The notes beneath the pieces were generated by a model that saw only the letters and a list, made by a program, of their open reading frames with translations, was not told the origin of the DNA and did not search any database. This document shows, piece by piece, positions 45,415 through 55,282 of a DNA stretch of 64,000 bases. Position 1 is the stretch's first letter; each line of letters begins with the position of its first letter. The translations under genes and the position numbers were made by a program. This DNA comes from an uncultured Pseudohongiella sp. (GTDB taxonomy: Bacteria > Pseudomonadota > Gammaproteobacteria > Pseudomonadales > Pseudohongiellaceae), in NCBI GenBank assembly GCA_951812965.1, contig OX638341.1:496001-560000 (forward strand), in the 5' to 3' direction.

Positions 45415-45458
45415 TCAAAGAAGCGCATCTTTCATGCCCGACCTTGAGTGCGTCACGC
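45415..45458. repeat. Relic matching the 3' end of recD
   Basis: TCAAAGAAGCGCATCTTTCA (45415-45434) matches 46314-46333, the last codons and stop of recD, at 19 of 20 positions. The following CCTTGAGTGCGTC also resembles recD sequence further in (46370-46382), with the bases in between deleted. It marks a second, decayed recD tail. The surrounding 45388-45596 has no gene. Confidence 0.6.
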
Positions 45459-45596
45459 AATCCCGAGCTACAGGCGATTTCCAGCTCGATAGCAGCCGTC
45501 AGGAAGCTTGAATTAGTAGTGAATTTGTCTAGGTTCAGTTACATGTGAGACTGAATCGACGGAACGTTGACGGTTGATTTCGTTTCATGCGAGACG

Positions 45597-45675
45597 GTAG
45601 GGGCGAGGCATGCCTCGCCCGCGAACGGCCCCGAAACCGTGCAACATCCGCGGGCGAGGCATGCCTCGCCCCTAC
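45597..45675. repeat. REP pair 8 with long leader
   Basis: Perfect cores at 45601-45620 and 45652-45671, then CTAC. The leader from about 45533 (TTACATGTGAGACTG, AATCGAC ... GTTGATT) is the same as before REP pair 7. It occupies the place where the 5' half of the NYN gene should be. Confidence 0.9.
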
Positions 45676-45740
45676 ATGCTGAAGGCGCACAAATTATTGA
45701 CAGGCAGTTCGAGCAAAGCCACACTTTTACCAATCAGTCA

Positions 45741-46268
45741 GGCAGCTCGGCTGCTTACCCCAAGCTTAAAAGTCGCCATCCGCACATACCCTTCAAAGTG
45801 GAGTTGAGTCTCCCGCGTGCGGCACTGGCCCTATTCTCAACAAATCGACCGTTAAATGGGGGCGCTCACGAATTCGCGAAAGATCCTCTTACGATACACA
45901 ACAAGAAACTGTTACGGGATCTAAAAACGATCGACTACTTTGCATTGCGCATGGGCGAGATACGTTTCCGGGGTTGGGAGCTTGACCAGAAAAATCTCCC
46001 TGTTTCAGTAGAGGAACATCAAATTACCGCGGATGATTTTCGGCCCTCGCTCCAGCAGAAAGGCGTCGATATGCGTATCGGGTTGGATATCGCCTCGTTA
46101 GCGCTCAAAAAACAGGTGGATTTGCTTGTTTTGGTGACTGGCGACAGCGACTTCGTACCGCCAATGAAATTCGCCCGCCGCGAGGGAGTACAGTTCACGG
46201 TAGTCACCCTTGGGAACCAAGTTCACCAGGATCTGTTGGAACACGCGGATTTTTCATTACGGCTCTGA
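45741..46268 (+). pseudogene. NYN/PIN-like domain protein, 5'-truncated
   Basis: The frame encodes the C-terminal two thirds of a LabA/DUF88-type NYN nuclease: YFALRMGEIRFRGWEL, DDFRPSLQQKGVDMRIGLDIASL (in part), DLLVLVTGDSDFVPPMKFARREG and HADFSLRL. The conserved Asp residues of the C-terminal block (GVDMRIGLD, TGDSDF) are intact. The N-terminal strand with the first Asp (FIDxxN) is missing; the open frame instead runs back through REP pair 8, whose palindromes would encode ARHASP. No proper start precedes the conserved part. It is a remnant unless a downstream start (ATG 45951) yields something useful. The feature start is approximate. Confidence 0.75.
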
Positions 46269-46313
46269 TTGTGACTCCACCTCACTAGTCTTCACGTTTC
46301 ACTACAATCAGAC

Positions 46314-48074
46314 TCAAAGAAGTGCATCTTTCAATCCGGAGCCGCGGGAGGTTTCCCGCTCCACCGCGGCCTTGAGTCCGTCGCGGGAACCATGAATGAC
46401 GACCTGGTTTCGTGCACGGGTCACCGCGGTGTAGAGCAATTCGCGGGTGTTTACAGGCGAGTCAGAGGTGCCGGGAATGACCGCGACTTCGTCGTATTCC
46501 GAGCCCTGGGAGCGATGCACGGTCAGGGCGTAGAAACTTTCATGGGACGGCAGGCGCTGCGGTGAGACCAGTCGGAGATTGCCTTGTGCGTCTCGCAGAT
46601 CCGGGAACCATACCTTGTTCGCACCCTCGCCACTTTTGACCACGATTCCGGTGTCGCCGTTGGCGAGGCCGCTGTTACGGTCGTTGCGCGTCACGATGAT
46701 GGGCCTTCCCGCATAAAACTCCTCGTTCGCGGAGGCCAACCCGCGCGCGCGCAATCTTTGTTCCACCTCCAGATTGAAGCGCTCGGAACCGAATGCGCCT
46801 CTGCGGTGGGCGCATAGCGCCATGAAGTGCCTGAAGGGATTTTCGCAGAATTCGAGTTGTGCGGAGTCGCCCATCGACCGGAAATGTTCAACCATGGGAG
46901 TGTAATGTTCGCGAGTGAATCGTTCCGCGAGTCTTTCGAAGGCGGCGCTGTCGTCCAGGGATTCGAAACCGACGGACCTCTCCTGCGGCTGCTGAAGCAC
47001 CTGCTCGACCGCGCCGGAATTGCCGCTCTTGATCGCCGCGGCCAGTCGCCCTATTGAGCTGTCTGGGCCGAAGCGCCAATTGTGTTCGAGATCGACGACA
47101 CAATGCTTGAACGGCGAGTGCTCGCTTGCGGCCGCACCGCAGATATCGGCGAAGACAGAACCGGGCTCGACCGAGGAAAGCTGGGAGGCGTCGCCGAGCA
47201 AGATGAGCCGCGCCCGGGCGGGCAAGGCCTGCAGTACCCGGCTCATCAGGTGAATATCGACCATTGAGGCCTCATCGATGATTAGCACCCTGGCAAACCC
47301 TCTTTCTGCCTCGCTCTTCATCAGCCAGCGATGCACCGTGCCGACTTCCACGGCTAGTTCTTCGGGCAGACCGTCACTCCCATGCATCTCGCGCAAGGAC
47401 TCGCGGGTCGCTTCCTGCAGGCGGGCGGCGGCCTTGCCCGTGGGCGCTGCAAAGGCGATATCTTTTGCCGTAACCTGGCCTACTTGCGTCAGCGCCATCA
47501 TGATCCTGGCGACGGTGGTGGTTTTGCCGGTGCCGGGACCGCCGGAAATGCAACACAAATGGCGGCTTACGGCGGCGTGAGCTGCTTTTCGAGGCAGGGC
47601 GTTGCGCGGATCGTCATCGAACAATTCCTCGAGCGCGGATTGCAATTCGGCTGGTTCGGAAGTCTCGCGGCTTGCGAGTTCCCGCAGGCGGGTCGCTACC
47701 GACCGCTCGCGTTTCCACATGCGATTGAGATAGAGCCGGCCCGTATCGTCGAGCACCAGGGGCCGGCTTGCCGGGGACTCCGGTCCGGCGACGGCCGGGC
47801 TCGCCTCGAGCCGCGCGCGCCAGGCTTCAAGTTCAGGCAGCGACAAATTCGGGGAGTCGGGTTCGGGAGTTCCTGGCCAATGACGGCCGGCGACTTCTTT
47901 CAGATCGATACAGATATGTCCTTCCCGTGTATGCCGGCTCGCCATTGCCGCTGCCAACGGTACGTCTCCGTTATCTTCACCGGTGAGCTCGGCGACCAAT
48001 GCCGCCAGATGCCGGTCGATTTCACCGATACGGCCCTGCCGGAACAGCACTTCGATGGCGGGAGGAAGCGTCAT
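46314..48074 (-). CDS. recD: Exodeoxyribonuclease V alpha subunit RecD
   Basis: A 586-residue SF1B helicase, the fast 5'-3' motor of RecBCD. Walker A GGPGTGKTTT, IIDEASMVD, and C-terminal motifs ALTVHRSQGSEYDEV and LYTAVTRAR are present. The ATG at 48074 overlaps the recB stop (ATGA) with GGGAGGT in front; the longer frame upstream is inside recB. It is last in the recC-recB-recD operon. Confidence 0.95.
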   Translation of the reverse strand: MTLPPAIEVLFRQGRIGEIDRHLAALVAELTGEDNGDVPLAAAMASRHTREGHICIDLKEVAGRHWPGTPEPDSPNLSLPELEAWRARLEASPAVAGPESPASRPLVLDDTGRLYLNRMWKRERSVATRLRELASRETSEPAELQSALEELFDDDPRNALPRKAAHAAVSRHLCCISGGPGTGKTTTVARIMMALTQVGQVTAKDIAFAAPTGKAAARLQEATRESLREMHGSDGLPEELAVEVGTVHRWLMKSEAERGFARVLIIDEASMVDIHLMSRVLQALPARARLILLGDASQLSSVEPGSVFADICGAAASEHSPFKHCVVDLEHNWRFGPDSSIGRLAAAIKSGNSGAVEQVLQQPQERSVGFESLDDSAAFERLAERFTREHYTPMVEHFRSMGDSAQLEFCENPFRHFMALCAHRRGAFGSERFNLEVEQRLRARGLASANEEFYAGRPIIVTRNDRNSGLANGDTGIVVKSGEGANKVWFPDLRDAQGNLRLVSPQRLPSHESFYALTVHRSQGSEYDEVAVIPGTSDSPVNTRELLYTAVTRARNQVVIHGSRDGLKAAVERETSRGSGLKDALL

Positions 48075-51000
48075 GATCCACCTCCCTTTATAAACTCGTC
48101 GAGCGCCTCGATACATTCCTTCGAGGGCCGGTCGAACCAGACGCCCCGCGACATGCCGGCGGCGGGGTCCATACCGCGCAGAAACAGGTAGAAAGCGCCG
48201 CCGATGTGCCGTTCGTAATCGTAATCGGGCAAGCACGTTTGCAAGTAGCGATGCAGCGCCAGCAGATAGATCAGGTACTGAAGCTGGTAGCGATGCTCAC
48301 GCATGGCGGCGCCGAGCCGCTCCGGTTCGTAGTCCTCCGCCTTGTCGCCGAGCCAGTTCGACTTGTAGTCGAGTACGTGCCAGCGGCCGGCATGTTCGAA
48401 CGTGAGATCGATGAAGCCGCGCAGATAGCCATCGATAGCCTGTGCGTCCTCTCCTGCGCTCAACAGGCCCGGGTAGCCCTTGCGTTCGAGCAGCTTGCCA
48501 AGGCCGGCCCGGCGCAACCCTTTGACCGGGAAACAGAATTCGAGCTCGGTGAGACGTCTGTCGACGCCGACGTCAGCGAGCCGGAAGCCGCCGTGTTCCG
48601 GCTCGCGCAATTCGGTTGCCAGCGTATTCTCAACCATGGTCCGGGCGGCGTCATGCCACTCCGGTTCGATGCCCGCGCGTTCGAGTTGCTCCTTGCAGAC
48701 TTGAACGACTTCGCGGCCCGGCTCCTCGTCGAGAATTTCAAAAATATTGTGCAGGCAAGTGCCGACCCGGATGCCACGGGGGAAGTTGAAAGCGTTGTAA
48801 TCGACCGGTTTTTCCTCAGCCTCGCGCCGAACGGACCCGGCGATCACATCACCCTCGGACTCATCGTGGTCCGGCGCTCCAGGCTCGACGAAACTCTGCG
48901 GCAGAGCGCCCTCGGCATGATCCGCCGCCAAGGCCGTAAAACTGGTCATCTGGCGAATGCGGCGCGTGGTGCGACTGAAGTCGCGCGATGCAAGTTCCGG
49001 CTTGGGCTCGTCCGCCAATCGCGAGCCGGATACAACGATCTCATTCTCCAATTCACGAATCCGTATCCCGTCAGGACACAAGTTGGCAACGGTTTCGACA
49101 TCTGCTCTGAATTCATCGCGACTCTTTTTGAAAAAATCGGCCCGGATGCTGTCATGCGTATCCACGACTTCCCGCGGCACAGCGAAACCTGTAGCTTGCC
49201 GTGCGCTGTCGCACACTTCGGAAAGCTGTATCTCGTGCTGCAAATTTCTATGCATGAGCCAGGCCAGGGGCGGTAACTCTTTATTGCCTCCGCTCATGAT
49301 TCGAGTCCAGGCGACGACACAGCGATACCTGGCGCGAGTCAGCGCCACATAGAGCAGCCGGACCGACTGTCCGAATTCTTCGAGTTCGCGAATTCTCCAA
49401 CTCTCATCGTCGGGGGCAAGATCGAGAACAGGCGGAAATCCGGATTCCTCGCGGTTGTGGTAACTGACGGGAGTGTCGGGATCATTCTTGATTTGCCTGC
49501 CGTGCCAGGCAAAAGGCAGGTACACGATAGGGAACTGAAGACCCTTGCTGCGATGAATCGTACGGATTCGCACAAGATCTTCGTCGCTGTCCAGGCGCAG
49601 CGTGACGGCGTCATCCGCGCCTTCCTTCTCCGCGGTCTGTCCGTCCAGCCGCTTGCTCAGCCAGGCCAGCAGCCCGGCGTGGGAAAATCGATTCTCGGTC
49701 TCCGCCTCCTGCAGTAATTCGGTCAGGTGATACAGATTGGTGAGGCGGCGCGGCCCATCGGAGTAAGTCAGCAAGCTGGCGGCGCCATCGCCGGCGTCCA
49801 GAATTCCGCGCAACATCGCCCCGACGCCTCTTGCAAGCCAGATCATGCGCCACTCGCTGAATCGAATCACCCATCCACTCCAGGCTTCGTCTTCCTCGAT
49901 CAGTGCATGCAACTGTGCGTTATTCAGGCCGAAAACATCGGCGGTCAATGCCGCGCGCAGAAAGTCCTGGCGGCCCGGATTGGCGAGGGCGAGCAAAAGA
50001 CGGTGAATCTGTTCGGCCTCCCTGGTCTCGAACACGCTGGCATCGTCAATCTCGATGCTCTTGCCGCCGCGCCGATGCAAGGCCCTGGCGATCTCGCGCC
50101 CCTGGTGGCGGTTGTTTACCAGAACCGCTATATCCTTGGCCCGCAGCGGTTTTCCGTTGATGCCGGCCCTGCCGGCGCGGGCCGATTCGAGCAGTTTGAT
50201 GATTTCGTTCGCGGTTTCATTGGCGACGATCTGGACGGCGTCGCCGATGTTCTTCTGATCTTGCAACAGCCAGAAATCGAGGGGAGTTTGATCTTCGCCA
50301 TCGACTTCCAGCCCGATGTCCTCTTTACGCCCCGGTTCCGCGGACTGAAACGAGATTTCCGGGATGGTGAAAGCCAGCGGTACATCGAAAATGGCGTTTA
50401 CCGCACGCACCAGTTCCGGGCTGGATCGCCAGTTGTAGCCGAGCTGCAAGTTCGAATCGACTCCTTGCTGCGCTGAAAGATAGGCGAAGATGTCAGCTCC
50501 GCGAAACTCGTAGATCGACTGTTTCGGGTCGCCGACGATGTACAAGGAACAGTCTTGATCGTGCAAATCCGGAGGCTGTTCCGAGGTTGGCTCTTTGCGG
50601 CCTGTGTATATACGGTCGAATATCCTTTCCTGAGTCGGGTCCGTATCCTGGAATTCGTCAATCAGGGCGACGGGGAAGCGGCGGCGTACGTTCGCGGCCA
50701 GTCTTTCGCCGCTTCCACTGCGATTTTCCAGGGCCTGACGCATTTCCACTATCAGATCATCGTAGCCGAGGCGTCTTTCAGCGCGAATGATTCGCCTGAT
50801 TTCATCGGGGATTTCCTCGATCAGCAGTCGGCGGGTGTCGCGCAGCCAGCCGTTGTATTCCCGTGAAAGTTCCAGGCAGGCTTCCGCCAGTTCGTCGAAG
50901 GCTTCGAACATTGGATTTTCAGGTAATCGCTGGCCTTTTTTGCATTTGTCCGCGGTGTTTCCACCACCGAGATACTGCGCCAGTCGATGCATGTCATCGA

Positions 51001-51853
51001 TATCGAAAGGCAACTCGTCGGTGGCGAACACTCTCTCTACACACTTGATGTGAGCCTCTATTTTCCCCAGTGGATAGCTTCTTCGATTGAGCGCGTCGGT
51101 CGTGCGCAGGATGTTGCAATACGTCTCATGCTGTTGTTCCCAGCAAGCGCGTGCTGAATCGAAAACTCTTCCGAAAGCTTTTTCCGCGATTCCCGGATCA
51201 GTAGGCGCCTGGGGAACGCCAATGAGATTCTCCAGGTGTTTTGATCGTAGCGAGCCGACCCATCGCGCCAACTCGTCGGGCAGGAAATTCTTTTTCAGCA
51301 AGTAGTTGGCGAAAGTCGGGGAACAGTCCCGGAACCGGCGCTGCCAGATGTCGCGGACGACGTTTTCCACGATCCCGGCGCCGTCGCCGACCAATTCGAA
51401 TCCGAACGGAAACCCGGTTTCGAACGCGAATTCGGCAAGCGTTCGCTGGCAGAAGCTGTGTATCGTAAAGACGTTGGCCCGGTCGATATCGAGCAAGGCC
51501 GTTTCGATTCGCCCGCTGACCTGTTTCTCATCGATTTTTTCGGTAGCCCATTTTTCGAGAAGTTCGCTTGCCTGATCGTCGTCGGAAACATCGGCGGCGC
51601 TGGCGCGATTCTCGATACGTTGCCGGATTTCCCTGAGCAGTTTGCGGATGCGCTCACGCAATTCCGCCGTAGCCGCCTTGGTGAAGGTGACGACGAGAAT
51701 GCTGTCGAGTTCCCGGCCGTCCTCGACGACAAGCCGGACGACCAGTGTGGTAATGGCGCGGGTCTTGCCGGAACCGGCGCTGGCTTCGATGAGCTTTCGA
51801 CCGCTGCTCAGCGCCATATCGATCGGCGAGCGGAATGTGCTTGCTTCGGTCAC
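48071..51853 (-). CDS. recB: Exodeoxyribonuclease V beta subunit RecB
   Basis: A 1260-residue helicase-nuclease, 3'-5' motor of RecBCD. SF1A motifs: Walker A EASAGSGKTRAI, LVVTFTKAATAELRERI, LIDEFQDTDPTQERIF, VGDPKQSIYEFRGADIF, TIHRSKGLQFPIVYLPF, YVALTRARYRC. The C-terminal nuclease domain has GYLRGFIDLTFEHAGRWHVLDYKSNWLG (cited in part; catalytic D, D and K). It overlaps recC by four bases. Confidence 0.96.
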   Translation of the reverse strand: MTEASTFRSPIDMALSSGRKLIEASAGSGKTRAITTLVVRLVVEDGRELDSILVVTFTKAATAELRERIRKLLREIRQRIENRASAADVSDDDQASELLEKWATEKIDEKQVSGRIETALLDIDRANVFTIHSFCQRTLAEFAFETGFPFGFELVGDGAGIVENVVRDIWQRRFRDCSPTFANYLLKKNFLPDELARWVGSLRSKHLENLIGVPQAPTDPGIAEKAFGRVFDSARACWEQQHETYCNILRTTDALNRRSYPLGKIEAHIKCVERVFATDELPFDIDDMHRLAQYLGGGNTADKCKKGQRLPENPMFEAFDELAEACLELSREYNGWLRDTRRLLIEEIPDEIRRIIRAERRLGYDDLIVEMRQALENRSGSGERLAANVRRRFPVALIDEFQDTDPTQERIFDRIYTGRKEPTSEQPPDLHDQDCSLYIVGDPKQSIYEFRGADIFAYLSAQQGVDSNLQLGYNWRSSPELVRAVNAIFDVPLAFTIPEISFQSAEPGRKEDIGLEVDGEDQTPLDFWLLQDQKNIGDAVQIVANETANEIIKLLESARAGRAGINGKPLRAKDIAVLVNNRHQGREIARALHRRGGKSIEIDDASVFETREAEQIHRLLLALANPGRQDFLRAALTADVFGLNNAQLHALIEEDEAWSGWVIRFSEWRMIWLARGVGAMLRGILDAGDGAASLLTYSDGPRRLTNLYHLTELLQEAETENRFSHAGLLAWLSKRLDGQTAEKEGADDAVTLRLDSDEDLVRIRTIHRSKGLQFPIVYLPFAWHGRQIKNDPDTPVSYHNREESGFPPVLDLAPDDESWRIRELEEFGQSVRLLYVALTRARYRCVVAWTRIMSGGNKELPPLAWLMHRNLQHEIQLSEVCDSARQATGFAVPREVVDTHDSIRADFFKKSRDEFRADVETVANLCPDGIRIRELENEIVVSGSRLADEPKPELASRDFSRTTRRIRQMTSFTALAADHAEGALPQSFVEPGAPDHDESEGDVIAGSVRREAEEKPVDYNAFNFPRGIRVGTCLHNIFEILDEEPGREVVQVCKEQLERAGIEPEWHDAARTMVENTLATELREPEHGGFRLADVGVDRRLTELEFCFPVKGLRRAGLGKLLERKGYPGLLSAGEDAQAIDGYLRGFIDLTFEHAGRWHVLDYKSNWLGDKAEDYEPERLGAAMREHRYQLQYLIYLLALHRYLQTCLPDYDYERHIGGAFYLFLRGMDPAAGMSRGVWFDRPSKECIEALDEFIKGGGS

Positions 51854-54800
51854 GAGGTTCTCCCGGCGAGCGGCAACAGCAGCAATTCCGAAAGATCCGG
51901 GAATTCGTCCGATATGGGATCTTCGTCGCCGTCAAGACTCCAGACGAGACGGTTACCCGGTTCGTCGCATTCGGCGAAAGTCGAACCGAAAGAGGCGCCC
52001 AGCCATTTCTGCCTGGCCTTGAAAAACGCTCCGCCGGTTTCACCTTTGGCGCGTTCACTGGCGTATACCCAGGAGGATTCGGGAAAGAACCGCAGTGGCG
52101 CCGTCAATCCGTTCCACCAGGTCTCGAGCCAATTTCCGATGGACTCGGTTTCGGGGTCGGGCGGCTCAATCGTGACGACTTTGGTCTGGCCTTTATCCAG
52201 ATAAACAAGAACGGCAGGGGGAGGATCCCTTCCGTCCTGCATCAGGGCAAGCTGACGGATGCAGACCGCGATCCTGTCCCTTGCCCGCAATCGGCCGTTG
52301 CGCCACCAGACCATCCGCTCGGAATCGACATGCGGGACCACACCGCTTAGCCGGAATTCGCCGACTTCAAGTTCGAGATTCAACGGCTCCGCCGCACGCG
52401 TTTCGGCATATGCGGCCATTTCCTCCCGAAGTGTGTCGACGACAGCTCCGGCTTCGTCATACGCCAATTCTCCGAAACTGCCATAGGGCAGATGTCCCCG
52501 CGCCAGCAGCAAAGATTTGACGGCTTCCGGCTCGACGCGCTCTTGCCGCGCCTCGTCAGTCCTGTTCTGTATTTCGTCGCGCAAGCTCCAGCGCTGTAAA
52601 CCATCGAGCTGCAATGGCTCCGTTTCGTCGACGGTCTGGTCTTCATCGCTCAGCCTGATGCCGAAACGCTCTTTCAGAAAACCCCGGGCAGGGTCGGCGA
52701 AGAATCTTTCCAGTTCGGCAAGAGAAATATTTCGGCGCGAAGTTTCCGGCTCAGGCAATCTGCCTGCGAAACGATGGGGGGTGTTCCTCTCTGGGCGGCG
52801 CAGCGTTTTCGCCGCATCGAGCATGGTTCGCGAATAACTGAAGAGCCCATTTTCGGCGGAGAAATAACGCGCACTGAACGGCTGCAAGGGGTGTTTGATT
52901 TTCAAGGAATCCAGCGGCGTATTTACGTCTTCATCGGTCTCGCCGGTCGTTGGTGAGGCGGGAAAGCGAACCGCAAGATAATCATGCAACTCATCAACCA
53001 GGACCGAAGGCGGGATTTCGGAATCGTCGCGTTGATCGCGCCCGGTGTAGGTGACGATGAAGGCGTTGCGCGCCGCGAGCAAGGCTTCGAGAAATGCAAA
53101 TCGATCTTCGTGACGAACGTCGCGGTCGCCGGGTCGGCGTTTGTCCTGTTCCACCAGATCGAAAGTATGACGCGGCGGATTGCGCGGAAAGCCATCGTCA
53201 TTCATGCCCACGGCGCATACGATTTTCGCCGGCAGAACCTGCCCGCTGGCCAGCCTGCCGATGGCCGCGCCGTCGGCAAGCCGCGCCGGGCCGAGCGCAG
53301 GGCCGGCAGCGGCCTCTTTCAGCGCCAGTCGAACGACTTCAAAGGAGATCGGGCAGTCTATCCGGCCGGCCTGGCCCGAGAAGTTCTCGATCAGGTTGCC
53401 GACGCTTTCAAATTCATCGGCGGCCTCGCGCATCTCTTCGAATCCGGGATAAGCACCGCGGACAGAGCCATTATCGAAGAACTTCTCCAGCATCGCGCGT
53501 AGTGTTTCGGTCCATTGCCTTGCGGTACGCGACCTTGCTGCTTGCTGTCGCAATTCGAATGCGGCAACGCAATAGGAAACGAATTTTCCGAGCGTTTCAT
53601 AGTCTTCCTCTCCCGCTTCGAATCCTCCTTCTCCGCGAATGGAACAGGGGGCGACACCGAGTGCAAGATCATCGGTATCGCCCGCCGCATAACCCATCAA
53701 CAACCGGTTCAATCCCTCGCGCCAGGTATTGCCCGGCATCGCCGGCGCATGATCGCCCGCATTCGCGTCAACGCCGCGCCGGATTCCTGCCTGCCTTACC
53801 CAGTCGCGGATCGCGGGAAGACTGTTTTCCCTGATTCCGAAACGCGCCCGCAGGGAAGGTGCGTCAAGCGGCGCGAGTACGGCTTCGACGCCGTACCGTG
53901 TGCCCGGCAAGGACAGAAGGTCGAAAAACGCGCGTGCGGTCGGCGAATCCGCCGCCCGGAACCGCGACAGCAGGACCGGAATACGACCTTCGGCCTCGAA
54001 TACCGCCGCGGTCATCGGGCCGTAACGCGCCAGGTTCGGGGTCAGGATCATGATGTCCGAGGGTTCGATGTCGGGATTGTCGTCGAGAAGTTCGAGCAGG
54101 CGGTCGTGCAATACCTCGGCCTCGCGCATGGCCGAGTGACAGCAATGAATCTGCAGCGAATTGTCGGGCGGGAGGACATCGGACTTGTCAATCTCGGCGG
54201 CGTCCCGCACTTCCTGGATATCGCCTTGCACGGCAGCCAGCCGGGTTTCATTGCCGGATTGCGGAAAAACCGGCTGCTCATCGACTTCGTTCGCTATCAG
54301 GGTGTCGAAAGTATCGCGCCCGGCATGCGCCCATGCGGCCAACAGCTTGTTGCCTTCCTCGAAATGTTGATCTTTTACGTCCCCATCTTCAGTCAAGCGG
54401 CTGATTTCTCTTTTTGTGCGCAGGTCGCTCCAGAATCCCGAGCTTGGATTGAACAGAAAGACATGCAACTCGATACTCCCGGCGAGTTGCCGCAGAAGCT
54501 GCAAGTAGGAAGGCGACAACGCCGAAATCCCGAACACAAACGCCCGCCGCGGCCAGCCGCTTGGTTCAAACCCGCCCGCCCGTTTCCGATTGAACGCATC
54601 AAGCGCATTTACCCAATGCTGTTCGGGAACCTTTTCGGCCAGCAATTGCCATAGCCGGGCCTGCCAATGGGGCGCCGCGCCTTGCTCCCAATCCCTGATC
54701 CAGTCATCCCGAAAATTGATGCAACGGTCGAAGACCCCCGCCAGCTTGTCTGCCAGTTCGAATCTCTTGCGTTCATCGCCGTCAGCGAGAAACCGGCGCA

Positions 54801-55125
54801 CTTCCACAGCATCGGCGCCTTGCGCGAAATCCGGCAGCGACTCGAACAGATGCCAGCGCAATGTGTCGGGTGAGAACCCTTGCGATTTCGACAGCGAAGG
54901 CACGGCGCCGCGCAGGATCGACCAGGCAAACGTCGCCGGCAGCTCGAACTTCATGTTTGCCGCGATGCCCAGTTCGCGGGCCAGTTCAAGCCGCAGCCAA
55001 TGCTCCATGGTCCGGTGCGGCACCACGATCCGTTCCGGCGTGAACGGTCCGGGTGGATTGGACTCGATCAGTCCGGCGAGTTTTTCAGCCAGAAACTCCA
55101 ACCGGTTGGAATGGTAAACGCGCAA
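51850..55125 (-). CDS. recC: Exodeoxyribonuclease V gamma subunit RecC
   Basis: A 1091-residue Chi-recognition subunit, a helicase-like protein without ATPase motifs. N-terminus MRVYHSNRLEFLAEKLAGLI, VVPHRTMEHWLRLELA, FAWSILRGAVP and FVFGISALSPSYLQLLRQLA (in pieces) are typical; the C-terminal half keeps the decayed nuclease fold. Slightly shorter than E. coli RecC. First gene of the operon; the 157-bp gap to madL holds the divergent promoters. Confidence 0.95.
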   Translation of the reverse strand: MRVYHSNRLEFLAEKLAGLIESNPPGPFTPERIVVPHRTMEHWLRLELARELGIAANMKFELPATFAWSILRGAVPSLSKSQGFSPDTLRWHLFESLPDFAQGADAVEVRRFLADGDERKRFELADKLAGVFDRCINFRDDWIRDWEQGAAPHWQARLWQLLAEKVPEQHWVNALDAFNRKRAGGFEPSGWPRRAFVFGISALSPSYLQLLRQLAGSIELHVFLFNPSSGFWSDLRTKREISRLTEDGDVKDQHFEEGNKLLAAWAHAGRDTFDTLIANEVDEQPVFPQSGNETRLAAVQGDIQEVRDAAEIDKSDVLPPDNSLQIHCCHSAMREAEVLHDRLLELLDDNPDIEPSDIMILTPNLARYGPMTAAVFEAEGRIPVLLSRFRAADSPTARAFFDLLSLPGTRYGVEAVLAPLDAPSLRARFGIRENSLPAIRDWVRQAGIRRGVDANAGDHAPAMPGNTWREGLNRLLMGYAAGDTDDLALGVAPCSIRGEGGFEAGEEDYETLGKFVSYCVAAFELRQQAARSRTARQWTETLRAMLEKFFDNGSVRGAYPGFEEMREAADEFESVGNLIENFSGQAGRIDCPISFEVVRLALKEAAAGPALGPARLADGAAIGRLASGQVLPAKIVCAVGMNDDGFPRNPPRHTFDLVEQDKRRPGDRDVRHEDRFAFLEALLAARNAFIVTYTGRDQRDDSEIPPSVLVDELHDYLAVRFPASPTTGETDEDVNTPLDSLKIKHPLQPFSARYFSAENGLFSYSRTMLDAAKTLRRPERNTPHRFAGRLPEPETSRRNISLAELERFFADPARGFLKERFGIRLSDEDQTVDETEPLQLDGLQRWSLRDEIQNRTDEARQERVEPEAVKSLLLARGHLPYGSFGELAYDEAGAVVDTLREEMAAYAETRAAEPLNLELEVGEFRLSGVVPHVDSERMVWWRNGRLRARDRIAVCIRQLALMQDGRDPPPAVLVYLDKGQTKVVTIEPPDPETESIGNWLETWWNGLTAPLRFFPESSWVYASERAKGETGGAFFKARQKWLGASFGSTFAECDEPGNRLVWSLDGDEDPISDEFPDLSELLLLPLAGRTS

Positions 55126-55282
55126 GTCTTTCCCCGAATCATGTGCGCGACGAAAAGTAACACGCCTGAATCGACGGTCAAGGAAGCCGCCGCATTTCCT
55201 ATCCCGAATTGCACCGCTCGCGGGCGCGTCATATTATCGGCGCAACCGGCGGCCGGGCCGCCTTCCTCTCAAGGAACGAAAA

